From JAVBLU01 sp031553225 (GTDB lineage: Bacteria; Bacillota; Clostridia; Christensenellales; UBA1750), in the NCBI GenBank assembly GCA_031553225.1, contig JAVBLU010000026.1, forward strand, positions 1-16,624: DNA of 16,624 nt. Reading direction: 5' to 3'. The notes beneath the pieces are model-generated. The model made no database searches. It had not been told where the DNA came from and saw only the letters and a list, made by a program, of their open reading frames with translations. Below are positions 7,195-14,637 of this stretch, piece after piece. A program made the position numbers and the translations under genes. Within the stretch, counting starts at the first letter, position 1. Every line of letters starts with the position of its first letter.

Positions 7195-7734
7195 ATGGAC
7201 CTCGTTATCAACACGCAGCGTCTGACGCTCCGCCCCTTTCAGGCGAAGGATGCCCCTGCGCTGAACAGAATCGCGAACCAGGCCCATATCCTAAAGAGGA
7301 TGCCCGACTGGGCATCCTCCCTCGGTGACACGCAAAATCTTATTGCTTTCTTTATCTCTCAGTATCCGTTGGCACGCAAGGACTCGGCAAGGGTTGCGTT
7401 TGCCGTGGAGCTTGACGGTTCCCTCATCGGCATGGTCGGCGTCGGAAACAAGCAGGAAGTGGACGATGAGATGGAAATCGCGTACTTTATATCCGCGGCC
7501 TATGCGGGAAGAGGATATACCACCGAGGCCGCAAAGGCGGTTGCTTGCTGGGCCCTTCAGCATCTGCAGCTTGCGTATCTCATTGCCATCGTCGAAACGG
7601 ATAACGGTCCGTCGCAACGCGTGGTGGAAAAGTGCGGCTTCCGGCTGATCGACACGCGCATGATCCTGAACTCCGGCGAATCGGAAGCAAAGCCGTTTCA
7701 TTACTACCGTTTGTACAGCGCTTCGCTTGGCTAG
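7195..7734 (+). CDS. GNAT family N-acetyltransferase, RimJ/RimL-like
   Basis: This 179-residue protein of normal family length transfers an acetyl group from acetyl-CoA to an amine. The N-terminal text LVINTQRLTLRPFQAKDAPALNRIA is typical of RimJ/RimL-like acetyltransferases. The acetyl-CoA motif A is ISAAYAGRGYTTEAAKAV (about 100-117), with the R-G-x-G-type turn written as GRGY. The end of the fold is DNGPSQRVVEKCGFRLID, where Asn and the CGF block are conserved. The start ATG at 7195 has GGAGG eight bases upstream. The substrate cannot be read from the sequence; ribosomal-protein, peptide or antibiotic substrates are all possible. The SDR gene follows 49 bases later on the same strand. Confidence 0.9.
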   Translation: MDLVINTQRLTLRPFQAKDAPALNRIANQAHILKRMPDWASSLGDTQNLIAFFISQYPLARKDSARVAFAVELDGSLIGMVGVGNKQEVDDEMEIAYFISAAYAGRGYTTEAAKAVACWALQHLQLAYLIAIVETDNGPSQRVVEKCGFRLIDTRMILNSGESEAKPFHYYRLYSASLG

Positions 7735-7769
7735 CCGATAGCGCTCGTCCTATTGCAAAACCACTTGCC

Positions 7770-7775
7770 GGGAGG
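7770..7775 (+). promoter_or_regulatory. ribosome binding site fixing the ATG start at 7784
   Basis: GGGAGG lies eight bases before ATG 7784. The in-frame GTG at 7775 overlaps the site itself and cannot be the start. Confidence 0.7.
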
Positions 7776-7783
7776 TGGGCGGC

Positions 7784-8683
7784 ATGGACCGCCGGATCGC
7801 GCTTGTGACGGGCGCCAGCAGCGGCCTGGGCCTTGAGACGGCGCTGGCGCTTGTGCGGCGCGGACTTTTCGTCGTAATGCTCTGCCGCAACCGCGAGCGC
7901 GGTGAGCGAGCGCTGGCGGCCGTTCGCAGGCAGAGCGGCCGGGAGGACGCGGCGCTGATGGTGTGCGATCTGGCGGATATGGCGGACATCCGAAGGTTTT
8001 GCAACGAGTTCGCGGCGACGCACCAGCATCTGGACGTGCTGGTGAACAACGCGGGCGTTCTGTGCTTTCGGCGTGCTCAGACGAAGGACGCTTTGGAGAT
8101 GCACTTCGGCGTGTGCCACATCGGGCACTTTCTGCTGACGAACCTGTTGCTGCCGCACATGGGCGCGGGCGCGCGCATCGTCGTACTCGGGTCCTCGGCG
8201 CACAGGGCGGGGCGGATCCGCTTTAACGATTTGGCGATGGTGCGCGGCTATACCGTAGCGCGGGCTTACAGCCGGGCTAAACTCTGCAACCTGCTGTTTG
8301 CGCAGGCCCTGATGCGGCGGCTTCAGGGCAGAGGGATATCCGTACACTGCGTGCACCCGGGGGCCGTAGCTACGAACATCGGCGCGCGGCGCAGAAACGA
8401 CACGACGAGCGTCGGGTTTGTGCGCCGAGCGGCCGGGCGGCTGCTGTCGGCCTTTGTAAAAACGCCCGCGCAGGCGGCGGCCATGGTTGCACGCGTCGCG
8501 GACGAAGGCGCGGACGGAGGGATGCGCGGCCTCTACCTGGTGCATGGCAAGCCGGCCCTGCCATCGGCGCAGGCGCGAAGTGAAATGCTCGCCGACAAGC
8601 TGTGGTCGGTCAGCGAGCAGATCGTCGGCCTGTCGGAGGGCGCGGACGGGCGCGTGAGCGCTCCGGCAGAGGCGACGCCATAG
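7784..8683 (+). CDS. short-chain dehydrogenase/reductase, retinol-dehydrogenase-like
   Basis: This 299-residue NAD(P)-dependent oxidoreductase is of classical SDR type. The cofactor motif TGASSGLG is at 9-16, an Arg-rich RNRER after strand two (35-39) suggests NADPH, and the NNAG motif is at 88-91. The active-site Ser lies in GSS (136-138), with Tyr162 and Lys166 in YSRAK. The later block VHCVHPGAVATNI is also typical. The text and length resemble retinol dehydrogenase and light-dependent protochlorophyllide reductase-like SDRs. In F-x-x-N-H-x-G-H-F the usual Asn of the Asn-Ser-Tyr-Lys tetrad is Cys111 here (HFGVCHIGHF). The gene is 49 bases after the acetyltransferase and may share its transcript. 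The substrate is unknown. Confidence 0.92.
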   Translation: MDRRIALVTGASSGLGLETALALVRRGLFVVMLCRNRERGERALAAVRRQSGREDAALMVCDLADMADIRRFCNEFAATHQHLDVLVNNAGVLCFRRAQTKDALEMHFGVCHIGHFLLTNLLLPHMGAGARIVVLGSSAHRAGRIRFNDLAMVRGYTVARAYSRAKLCNLLFAQALMRRLQGRGISVHCVHPGAVATNIGARRRNDTTSVGFVRRAAGRLLSAFVKTPAQAAAMVARVADEGADGGMRGLYLVHGKPALPSAQARSEMLADKLWSVSEQIVGLSEGADGRVSAPAEATP

Positions 8684-8736
8684 CCATCCGCGGCGCTCCG
8701 GGCAGCCTTCCTCCTGTTGCCGCAACCGAACAACAG

Positions 8737-8762
8737 CTCCGCCTTCCTGCCGGAAGGCGGAG
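8737..8762. repeat. perfect 11-bp inverted repeat
   Basis: CTCCGCCTTCC (8737-8747) pairs with GGAAGGCGGAG (8752-8762) over a TGCC loop, 53 bases after the SDR stop. There is no T-run. A second short palindrome, CTTCGG-A-CCGAAG, follows at 8764-8776. It could end or stabilise the SDR transcript. Confidence 0.6.
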
Positions 8763-8954
8763 CCTTCGGACCGAAGTCGAACCCCGCTGCAGGTGTTGGT
8801 CTTGGGTCTGACCTGCGTCTTGGCCTCTCGCTGTGTATTTCGGCGAAAGCCGCCATGCTCGCCGCCGGTTTTCACCGACCTGTGTGTCATGTGCCGTGCA
8901 GCTTTAGGAGGAGAAACGCAGAACGGATTTGATCTCAGTCTGACGCCCCGCGTT

Positions 8955-8966
8955 CCTTCCGGAAGG
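8955..8966. repeat. CCTTCCGGAAGG palindrome, relative of the 8737 hairpin
   Basis: CCTTCC (8955-8960) is followed directly by GGAAGG (8961-8966), with CCCG and CGGG flanks that could extend the pairing around a 4-nt bulge. It shares GGAAGGCGG with the hairpin at 8737-8762, which suggests two copies of one repeat type. Confidence 0.5.
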
Positions 8967-9044
8967 CGGGACCTACATTTTCGTTGACGATTCCGCGCAG
9001 GCTGCATGCGGGGTAGGCGCTCACGCTGCGCGAAGGAGCCGCTG

Positions 9045-9089
9045 GCGAACGGCATTGCCGCCGTTCGCGGCAGTGCCGCGCGGAACGGC
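9045..9089. repeat. two mutually exclusive inverted repeats
   Basis: GCGAACGGC (9045-9053) pairs perfectly with GCCGTTCGC (9060-9068). The second arm can instead take part in another hairpin, where CGCGGC (9066-9071) pairs with GCCGCG (9075-9080) and the outer GCCGTT (9060-9065) pairs with AACGGC (9084-9089). The two structures overlap, so only one can form at a time. Confidence 0.5.
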
Positions 9090-9194
9090 ACAGCGCTCGA
9101 AGAACCGGCGTGCCCCGTCCTCGTCTGCGATCAGACTTGGTTTGACCTCCGTAAGACGCTTGTCCGTTCGCCGCATTGCCATGTGGCGACCCGG

Positions 9195-9210
9195 CCCGCC
9201 GTGTGGCGGG
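9195..9210. terminator. hairpin downstream of the AraC-type gene, weak terminator candidate
   Basis: CCCGCC (9195-9200) pairs with GGCGGG (9205-9210) over a GTGT loop, about 40 bases past the minus-strand gene's stop. Neither strand has a T-run, so this is a guess based on position. Confidence 0.25.
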
Positions 9211-9249
9211 GATAGGACTCTGTCGCGCTTTGGCCCCTCGCCCGCCGCA

Positions 9250-10722
9250 TCAGGCGCGGGCGAGCGTGTGCAGAAGCCGCAGCGCCTGCGCGTCCGCGGC
9301 CTTGGCTTCCTCGATCAGGGCGCAGATCTCCCGCCGCACGGCGGGCTGCGCCAGACGGCGCATCTGCTCCTCGCCGCGCTCCCATCCGCCCAGCAGATGA
9401 AACATGCCCATGATGCAGCGCCCGTTTTGACAGAATAGCCCCGCGAGCGACGCGCACGTGTCGGCGTCTGCACCGCCCTCCTCCGCCAGGCGGGCGAAAT
9501 AGCGCCCGGCGTTGGAGCGGCCGTCGGACAGGCAGTCGGTGGCGTCGCCGTGCACCATGAGGCGCTCGGCGAGCAGCGATATCACCGCGCCGGCCGGAAA
9601 CTCCGCGTCGCTGCCCATGGCCCTGTGCCAATAGTCGTAGGCCAAAATGCCCTTTGCGTACTGCTTATGCTGGCGCCCGCTCAGCACGCATGCGGCGTGC
9701 CCGGCGATGTCCGCCAGTGACATTCTCTCGCCGGTGCACTCGCCGATGGCAAAGAGCGCGTGGGTGTTGCGGTTCTCCCACCACGCCTGCGTTGAGAAAT
9801 AGCCCGACTCGTCGATGCACGCGCTGCCGCGAAATTCGGGGTTGTCCTGGAAAAAATTCCAGCCGAGCAGCGTTTGGCCCTCGTCGCGGTAGCCGGTAAC
9901 GATGCACGCCTCAGGCGGGCCGATGACGCCCAAGGCGATCACCGGGCGGCCGGCGCCGATCTCCTCACGGATGAAGGCCATAAACTGCTCCTTGGTCGCG
10001 TCGGGCGTGCGCATCAGCATCCGAAAGGAGCGGCCCAGGGCATGAAGCCCGGTTGCGAAGCTGGAGGCGTAATCGTCAAATGCAAAACACACGTCCACGT
10101 TCCCCGGGTTCCAGCACGTGGTATCCCACGTGAGGCGGAAGGCCGCGGCGCTCTTCACCATGATTTCCTCGTACGCAAGCTCGTCGCCCAGGTAGTTGGC
10201 GCACGCTTTCAGGCATATAGGATAGGGCGTACAGCCGCCGTAGGTGCCATAGCCCACGCGCGGCACGCCGTACAGCACGGCGCTGCCCTCGCCGACGCGC
10301 AGATCGCCGGCGGCATCGTCCGCGCCGCCCGCCGCATCGCGCCCGTCCAGAAAGCCGACGCCATAGACGCCTGCGCACAGCTTCACGCGCCCAAGCGGCG
10401 GACGTTGCGCGCGGAAGGCCTCGGGCGTAAGTCCGGTTATACGGCGAAAAGCGCGCGTGAAGGAATCGTGGCTGCCAAAGCCATGCGCCGCGGCGATATC
10501 GCCAACGCTCCCGTCGGTGTGCAACAGCTGAAACGCAGCCCTCGCCGCGCGCCGGGAAAGAATGTAGCGGGCGAGCGTGCGGCCTGTCGTCTGCACGAAC
10601 ATTTCGCGCAGATGCGCAAGGGAGAAACCAACCGAGCGCGCAAGATCCGCGCAGTCAATCTCGCCGCCAAGGCGGCTTTCGATGCATGCGATGGCCGAGA
10701 TGAGCGTGAGATACCTGTCCAT
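9250..10722 (-). CDS. AraC-type regulator fused to a BtrH/papain-like domain
   Basis: This 490-residue protein has its DNA-binding domain at the N-terminus. Residues 5-105 are an AraC double helix-turn-helix, with CADLARSVGFSLAHLREMF as the first and GDIAAAHGFGSHDSFTRAFRR as the second. A linker follows at 106-150. The long C-terminal part contains YGGCTPYPICLKACANYLG with Cys164, WDTTCWNPGNVD (199-210) and GPPEACIVTGY (268-278). The layout recalls BtrH-N/C39-like papain folds, where a Cys near a helix start pairs with a His before a GY strand. Here Glu-Ala-Cys stands where the His is expected, so the domain may bind or sense rather than cut. The start ATG at 10722 has AGAGGGA upstream. It lies 88 bases after the LuxR-type gene and has its own promoter. 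The ligand and targets are unknown. Confidence 0.82.
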   Translation of the reverse strand: MDRYLTLISAIACIESRLGGEIDCADLARSVGFSLAHLREMFVQTTGRTLARYILSRRAARAAFQLLHTDGSVGDIAAAHGFGSHDSFTRAFRRITGLTPEAFRAQRPPLGRVKLCAGVYGVGFLDGRDAAGGADDAAGDLRVGEGSAVLYGVPRVGYGTYGGCTPYPICLKACANYLGDELAYEEIMVKSAAAFRLTWDTTCWNPGNVDVCFAFDDYASSFATGLHALGRSFRMLMRTPDATKEQFMAFIREEIGAGRPVIALGVIGPPEACIVTGYRDEGQTLLGWNFFQDNPEFRGSACIDESGYFSTQAWWENRNTHALFAIGECTGERMSLADIAGHAACVLSGRQHKQYAKGILAYDYWHRAMGSDAEFPAGAVISLLAERLMVHGDATDCLSDGRSNAGRYFARLAEEGGADADTCASLAGLFCQNGRCIMGMFHLLGGWERGEEQMRRLAQPAVRREICALIEEAKAADAQALRLLHTLARA

Positions 10723-10753
10723 GGACGCATCCCTCTCTTTTCCTGATAAAGCG

Positions 10754-10762
10754 AGTATAGCA
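10754..10762 (-). promoter_or_regulatory. extended -10 promoter of the AraC-type gene
   Basis: On the minus strand TGCTATACT (10762-10754) fits the extended -10 pattern. No good -35 is seen at 17-18 bp. It lies 31 bases before the ATG at 10722, between the two minus-strand regulator genes, so the second gene can be transcribed on its own. Confidence 0.6.
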
Positions 10763-10810
10763 CGTCCGGGCCAGGGCACGCTCGACGTTTTTGAGGATGC
10801 TGCGCCACCT

Positions 10811-12292
10811 TTAAAGCTGCGGCGTAGCGCCTTGGTTGTGCGCGGGCGCGGGGGCGGCGTCCGGGGGCGGGGCGAGCAGATGAAAGAGCTCCGCGCGGCT
10901 TTGTATGTTCAGTTTGCGGTACAGGTTGTTGGAATGAAAACGCACCGTGGAATAGCTGACGCCCATGCGGGCGGCGATGAGCTTTGGCGCTTCGCCCGTT
11001 AAGAGAAGCGTCGCCAGCTCGCGCTCCCGCGGGGTGAGTGCCAGACCGTCCAGCGCGTCCAGCGGGTCACGGCGGGTCGTCCGGTCGGGTTTCATGTCGT
11101 CAAGAAGCCTGCGTGTTTTCGCGCGTTGGTAGCTTTGGAAGGCGAAGAATGTGGCGGCCGTCAGCAAGAGGCCCAGCGGCAGCAAAATGGCGGGGTACGG
11201 GAGCGCCGGCTCATCGCCCATCGAGAAGTGAATGGAGACGCCCTCCAGCAGGTCCAGCAGCCCGAACCCAAACGCCACAAAAAGCCCAGCTTTGCGCCGG
11301 GCGGCGCAGACGGCAACAGGAAAGGCGTAAACGGCGATGATAAGCGGAAAACTGCCGGCGGCGTTGATGAGGCAGTAGGCCAGCGCCAGCGCCCCCCCCT
11401 CCAGCGGGTACAAAAGCAACCCTTGCGAGAAGCACAGCAGCATCATGCACAGGGCGATTGTGGGCGCCCATTTGCCCCGCCACAGCAGCAGCGTGGCCGC
11501 CAGCAAAGCTGCCAGTGTGACCAGGCTGTACGCTGCGGTGAATGCGAATGAGCTGGGGAGCTCGTCGTAATAAAAGCCCGTCTTGATGAGCACCGAGTAC
11601 AGGCAGTACAGCGCCGCCAGCAGGGCCACTCCGCGCAGAAGGTTGTCGGAAAGGCGCATTGTGAGCGTTTCCGGCCCCGGGGGCGGGTCGTCGCGCAGGC
11701 GGCGCAGCGCCACCAGGGCAACGACGAGCAGCAATACGAACAGTGCCAAAGCCAAGGCGATGTAGGCCAGCCATAACTCCTTGTAGGACAACAGATTAAA
11801 GACGGAAAACACCGCGTAAAACGCGGTGTACAGGGCCCCGACACACAGCACGGCCTTGGACGGCCGCCAATGGAGCACGGCGCGCCGCAAGGAAAGGCCC
11901 ATGCCCACCGATGGGCACAGAACAAGCAAACCGTAGACCGCGGCCTGCACGGGCGTGTTGCGCACGCCCAGGGCATAGGCCGCAAACCACAGCGTCATAA
12001 TCAGCAGAGTCGCGGCGCAAAGGCCGGCGAGCAGCGGGCGCAGCATACCGGGGCGCTTTTGTAGCGCGGTCCGGTCCAGCAGGCACGGCACAACGCACAC
12101 GCCCAGAGCGTGCAGGATGTACACGGCCATGAGCATGCCGGTTGCGTGCTCGTGCAGATTGCTAAAGGTGGAAAATACGGTGAAGCCGGCCGCGCGGAAG
12201 GTGTACGCCCAAAGCCCGAAGCAGACGAAGAGGACCGTCCAGACGGCGTGCGGCCGCCTAAACGACGCAGGTCGATCCACGTTGGCCGCCAT
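10811..12292 (-). CDS. polytopic membrane protein with C-terminal LuxR helix-turn-helix
   Basis: This 493-residue protein is a membrane-bound transcription regulator. Residues about 15-390 contain some twelve hydrophobic segments. A charged cytoplasmic linker (390-418) leads to a LuxR/NarL-type DNA-binding domain (419-473), starting LTPRERELATLLLTGEAPK with the recognition helix in VSYSTVRFHSNNLYRKL. A Pro/Ala-rich tail ends the chain. Such fusions are numerous in gut Actinobacteria and occur in Clostridia; I know of few with a known signal. DNA binding while anchored in the membrane is inferred from the layout. The start ATG at 12292 has GGAGG eight bases upstream. It diverges from the envelope operon at 12673, across a region with paired palindromes, which makes that operon its most likely target. 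Confidence 0.88.
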   Translation of the reverse strand: MAANVDRPASFRRPHAVWTVLFVCFGLWAYTFRAAGFTVFSTFSNLHEHATGMLMAVYILHALGVCVVPCLLDRTALQKRPGMLRPLLAGLCAATLLIMTLWFAAYALGVRNTPVQAAVYGLLVLCPSVGMGLSLRRAVLHWRPSKAVLCVGALYTAFYAVFSVFNLLSYKELWLAYIALALALFVLLLVVALVALRRLRDDPPPGPETLTMRLSDNLLRGVALLAALYCLYSVLIKTGFYYDELPSSFAFTAAYSLVTLAALLAATLLLWRGKWAPTIALCMMLLCFSQGLLLYPLEGGALALAYCLINAAGSFPLIIAVYAFPVAVCAARRKAGLFVAFGFGLLDLLEGVSIHFSMGDEPALPYPAILLPLGLLLTAATFFAFQSYQRAKTRRLLDDMKPDRTTRRDPLDALDGLALTPRERELATLLLTGEAPKLIAARMGVSYSTVRFHSNNLYRKLNIQSRAELFHLLAPPPDAAPAPAHNQGATPQL

Positions 12293-12328
12293 CCCGCGCC
12301 CTCCTCACGAAGCGATTCATATAGATTG

Positions 12329-12357
12329 AGTATACACCAAGTTCTGGGTGTTGAAAA
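12329..12357 (-). promoter_or_regulatory. promoter of the membrane LuxR-type gene
   Basis: On the minus strand TTTTCA (12357-12352) matches four bases of TTGACA. It is followed after 17 bp by TATACT (12334-12329). The -10 ends 36 bases before the ATG at 12292. Confidence 0.65.
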
Positions 12358-12431
12358 GCCGCATATGGCCGATCTCGCGCCGCGGAACACCCGCATGGAC
12401 TTTACGATCGAAAAGAGCAAAAACCGGCCGT

Positions 12432-12448
12432 GTCATCCCAGGGATGAT
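12432..12448. promoter_or_regulatory. 17-bp palindrome, copy 1 (candidate operator)
   Basis: TCATCCC (12433-12439) and GGGATGA (12441-12447) are perfect arms around one A; the outermost pair is G/T. It is nested between AAAACCG (12419-12425) and CGGTTTT (12452-12458), and between ACCGGCCG (12423-12430) and CGGCCGGT (12461-12468), so an RNA could also fold here. It lies about 75 bp upstream of the LuxR-type gene's -35. Confidence 0.6.
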
Positions 12449-12487
12449 TTGCGGTTTTCCCGGCCGGTGCAGCTTGGCGCAAAACGC

Positions 12488-12504
12488 ATCATCCCCGGGA
12501 TGAT
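12488..12504. promoter_or_regulatory. 17-bp palindrome, copy 2 (candidate operator)
   Basis: ATCATCCC (12488-12495) and GGGATGAT (12497-12504) are perfect arms around one C. It is the same sequence as copy 1 except for the centre base and one outer base. The centres are 56 bp apart. Two near-identical symmetric sites between divergent genes suggest a dimeric regulator that may bind cooperatively. Confidence 0.6.
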
Positions 12505-12542
12505 CGCCGGTACGCATCCTGCACACATCGTCGGCCGCCACC

Positions 12543-12570
12543 AAAAAACCCCGCCGTTACGCGGTTTTTT
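12543..12570. terminator. bidirectional intrinsic terminator or attenuator between divergent genes
   Basis: AAAAAACC (12543-12550) is the exact reverse complement of GGTTTTTT (12563-12570). Inner GC pairs extend the stem past a 2-nt bulge to a CGTTAC loop. Both strands end in a T6 run. No gene ends here, because both flanking genes read away from it. It therefore fits a terminator in the leader of the envelope operon, 102 bases before its start codon, or the end of a short RNA. Confidence 0.65.
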
Positions 12571-12672
12571 CTACCTGTACATTTATCTAGCTATGCAAAA
12601 ACACCGGAAAAAAAATATGCTGACAGCGAGCCTTTTCCTTGACGAATACAGCGCGGCTGCGGGAAAGAGACG

Positions 12673-14586
12673 GTGATCTGCTTGAGGCGAGCTTTGGCGG
12701 GCGTGTGCGCCGTGCTTCTGGCGGCCATGCTGAGCGGCTGCGGTTCGTACGTGCGCGCCGTTCGGGAACTCTCCGCCAAAGACGTGAGCACGGCAGGCGC
12801 GCCCTCGGGGCGCGCGGACGCTTCGCCCGCCAAGGGCAGCGCGTCGCAGACGCCGGGAGGTCCGAAGGCTTCCCCTGCCGGACGGCCTACAAAAGCCCCT
12901 GCCGCCGGCATGCAGGCGTTGCCTTTCGATCCGGACGAATTCTATCTGATAGAGGACGGCGATTCCCTCGCGCTCGACCTCTCCGCGCCCTTCGCGCAGC
13001 AGCAGCAGCGTCCCGCAAGGCCCCCTGCAACGGGGAAAAGCGGTAAATATCTGAAGGTGAACAGCCAGCCGTATCTCACGCAGGAACACGCGTCCGCGCG
13101 CATCACCGGGTACAAGTGGCCGCAATACGAGGACGGCAAGCGTGCAGAGGTTTTTTTGTGCCGCCCTGAAGAGCCGCCGGAGTGCGAAAACGCCGAGCAA
13201 TCCTTCTTCTGGCTGTCCGAGGAAGAGGAGGAGTTCGAGTTCTCCATGCCTTACGAGGAGGGCCTGTACGAGCTGCGGCTGACGGAAACGCAGTACGAGA
13301 GCGATCCGCCCAAGAGGAAGGTCGTGGACGTGGCCACGCTGAGCGTGCTGTACCTGCGCGACACGGCGAACACCGTGAGCGTGGACAAAGCGTCGTATAA
13401 GCCCGGCGAAAAAATTCGCGTACATTTTACCGCCAGCGACCGGACGGCGGATCGATCCGGCTGGACCATCGGCATTTTCCGCCCCGGAGCCGGACCAAAC
13501 AATGCGGAGGACACGGAGTATTTAAGCGAGGATATCGGCGACACGCTCACGCTGGACGCCCCCGACGAGCGCGGCGCGTTTGAGGTACGCATGTACGCCG
13601 CCTACCAGGACTGGGACGCCTGGGCGGCGCGCGCGGCCTTCACCGTGGAAAAACCCTATGTTCTGGACGCCGAGACGCCCGCGTTTCTCGCCAAAAAGGA
13701 CGTAAGCGACTGGGCCTTCACCGAGGTAAACACGGCGCGCACGGCCGGGCTTGCGCCCGGAACGCTGTGCGCAAACCTGCAGAGGGAGATGACGCGCGGC
13801 GAATTCGCCCAGCTTTGCGCAAGCGCGGCGGGACGGCTGAAGCGCAGCAGCATCGCCCTGGAGCCTCCGCCGGACGCCGACCGGGCCGTAACGCGGGAGG
13901 AAGCCGCCGTGATGCTCCAGCGCACGCTTACCGTGGCGACCTATGGCTTTGTGCCCGACTGCCCGGTACGCTTCCGTGAGGAACACGAGGACGCTTTCGG
14001 CGCGTCGGCATGGGCGCGCGACGCCGTGCTGCACTTCGCGAGCAGCGGCGCGTTTCCCGGCGATTCGGCGGACCCGCGCGGTTCCCTAACGCGAGAGGAG
14101 GGCATCGTGTTTGCGTGCCGCGCGGTGCGCGGCGTCACCGGCGACCCCTTCACCCGTTACTATGTCTCGCGGCCGGAGAAATCCCTCGACAGCCTGTTGC
14201 TTGGCGACTGGATGCTCACCTCGCTGTCAGGTTCGCTGTACAACAGCTATGGCGTATACCAAACCTGGTCGGGCATGGGCGCCACATACTCCTTTCAGGA
14301 AAACGGCGAGTTCAGCCTGATTCTGTTGATGCAGGGCAGCATCGTGGGCCGCAGCTCGGTTGTGCGTACCGGCAAGTACCGTGTCGCCGAGCCGGGCAAG
14401 GCGTCGATAACAGGCGTCAAGGTCTCCTCGAACAACAACGGTCTGCTGACGGAAACCTCCGGCAAGGACGACCTACTGCACTACATCGTCGGCGAGGACG
14501 AGTACGGCGTGTTCCTGCTGGAACGCTCCGAGGACTCCGATCTTCTTCTGCGCAGCGAGAGCGCAAAATACCGCCGAACCGAATAG
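12673..14586 (+). CDS. lipoprotein with Ig-like, SLH and beta-rich C-terminal domains
   Basis: This 637-residue protein is anchored outside the membrane. The signal peptide ends in lipobox LSGC, with Cys23 as the lipidation site. Residues 30-125 are a low-complexity Ala/Pro/Gly/Ser/Lys tether. Residues about 126-228 and 232-326 are two beta-sandwich, Ig-like segments; the second starts with VSVDKASYKPGEKIRVHFTAS. Residues about 343-486 hold degenerate SLH repeats, clearest at DVSDWAFTEVNTARTAGL (343-360) with MTRGEFAQL, at VTREEAAVML, and at SAWARDAVLHFASSGAF (445-461) with LTREEGIVF. Residues 507-634 form a lipocalin-like region beginning LGDWMLTSLSG. The start is GTG at 12673, with only a weak AAAGAG upstream. 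It is the first gene of a four-gene operon. SLH repeats usually bind cell-wall glycans, so it may link membrane and wall. The role is unknown. Confidence 0.85.
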   Translation: MICLRRALAGVCAVLLAAMLSGCGSYVRAVRELSAKDVSTAGAPSGRADASPAKGSASQTPGGPKASPAGRPTKAPAAGMQALPFDPDEFYLIEDGDSLALDLSAPFAQQQQRPARPPATGKSGKYLKVNSQPYLTQEHASARITGYKWPQYEDGKRAEVFLCRPEEPPECENAEQSFFWLSEEEEEFEFSMPYEEGLYELRLTETQYESDPPKRKVVDVATLSVLYLRDTANTVSVDKASYKPGEKIRVHFTASDRTADRSGWTIGIFRPGAGPNNAEDTEYLSEDIGDTLTLDAPDERGAFEVRMYAAYQDWDAWAARAAFTVEKPYVLDAETPAFLAKKDVSDWAFTEVNTARTAGLAPGTLCANLQREMTRGEFAQLCASAAGRLKRSSIALEPPPDADRAVTREEAAVMLQRTLTVATYGFVPDCPVRFREEHEDAFGASAWARDAVLHFASSGAFPGDSADPRGSLTREEGIVFACRAVRGVTGDPFTRYYVSRPEKSLDSLLLGDWMLTSLSGSLYNSYGVYQTWSGMGATYSFQENGEFSLILLMQGSIVGRSSVVRTGKYRVAEPGKASITGVKVSSNNNGLLTETSGKDDLLHYIVGEDEYGVFLLERSEDSDLLLRSESAKYRRTE

Positions 14587-14625
14587 CCGCTGCGACAAGC
14601 CGCCAAGCCACACGACTGCGAATTG

Positions 14626-14631
14626 AGGAGG
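14626..14631 (+). promoter_or_regulatory. ribosome binding site fixing the ATG start at 14638
   Basis: AGGAGG lies six bases before ATG 14638. The in-frame TTG 14623 and ATG 14632 are too close to the site or precede it. Confidence 0.8.
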
Positions 14632-14637
14632 ATGCCC

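Larger units (their letters stand above)
8684..9249. other. hairpin-rich intergenic region without a supported gene
   Basis: I find no credible gene in these 566 bases. Frames here lack ribosome binding sites and family matches. What the region does hold is many inverted repeats: 8737-8762, 8764-8776, a GAAA-capped CGGC/GCCG hairpin at 8841-8852, 8955-8966, the interlocking set at 9045-9089, and 9195-9210. GGAAGGCGG occurs twice, at 8752 and 8961. It may be a structured RNA, a dispersed repeat or decayed sequence. It lies between the 3' ends of two convergent genes. Confidence 0.5.

Noticed and set aside
8717..8932. Possible small gene of 71 codons in the hairpin-rich region
   Set aside because: The ATG has no ribosome binding site, the frame runs through the 8737-8762 hairpin, and the product has no recognisable signal peptide or motif.
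7580..9091. Long minus-strand frame (503 codons) under the acetyltransferase and SDR genes
   Set aside because: It is antisense to two well-supported genes and has an Arg-rich translation of no known family.
12110..12676. Plus-strand frame crossing the LuxR-gene start, palindromes and terminator
   Set aside because: It is antisense to the LuxR-type gene and then runs through the promoter, both palindromes and the terminator. Its repeated IIPGM-like text is only the palindromes translated.
12797..12815. GCGCGCCC-TCG-GGGCGCGC inverted repeat inside the SLH lipoprotein gene
   Set aside because: It is built only of GC repeats within a low-complexity Ala/Gly/Arg stretch, so chance is a good explanation.
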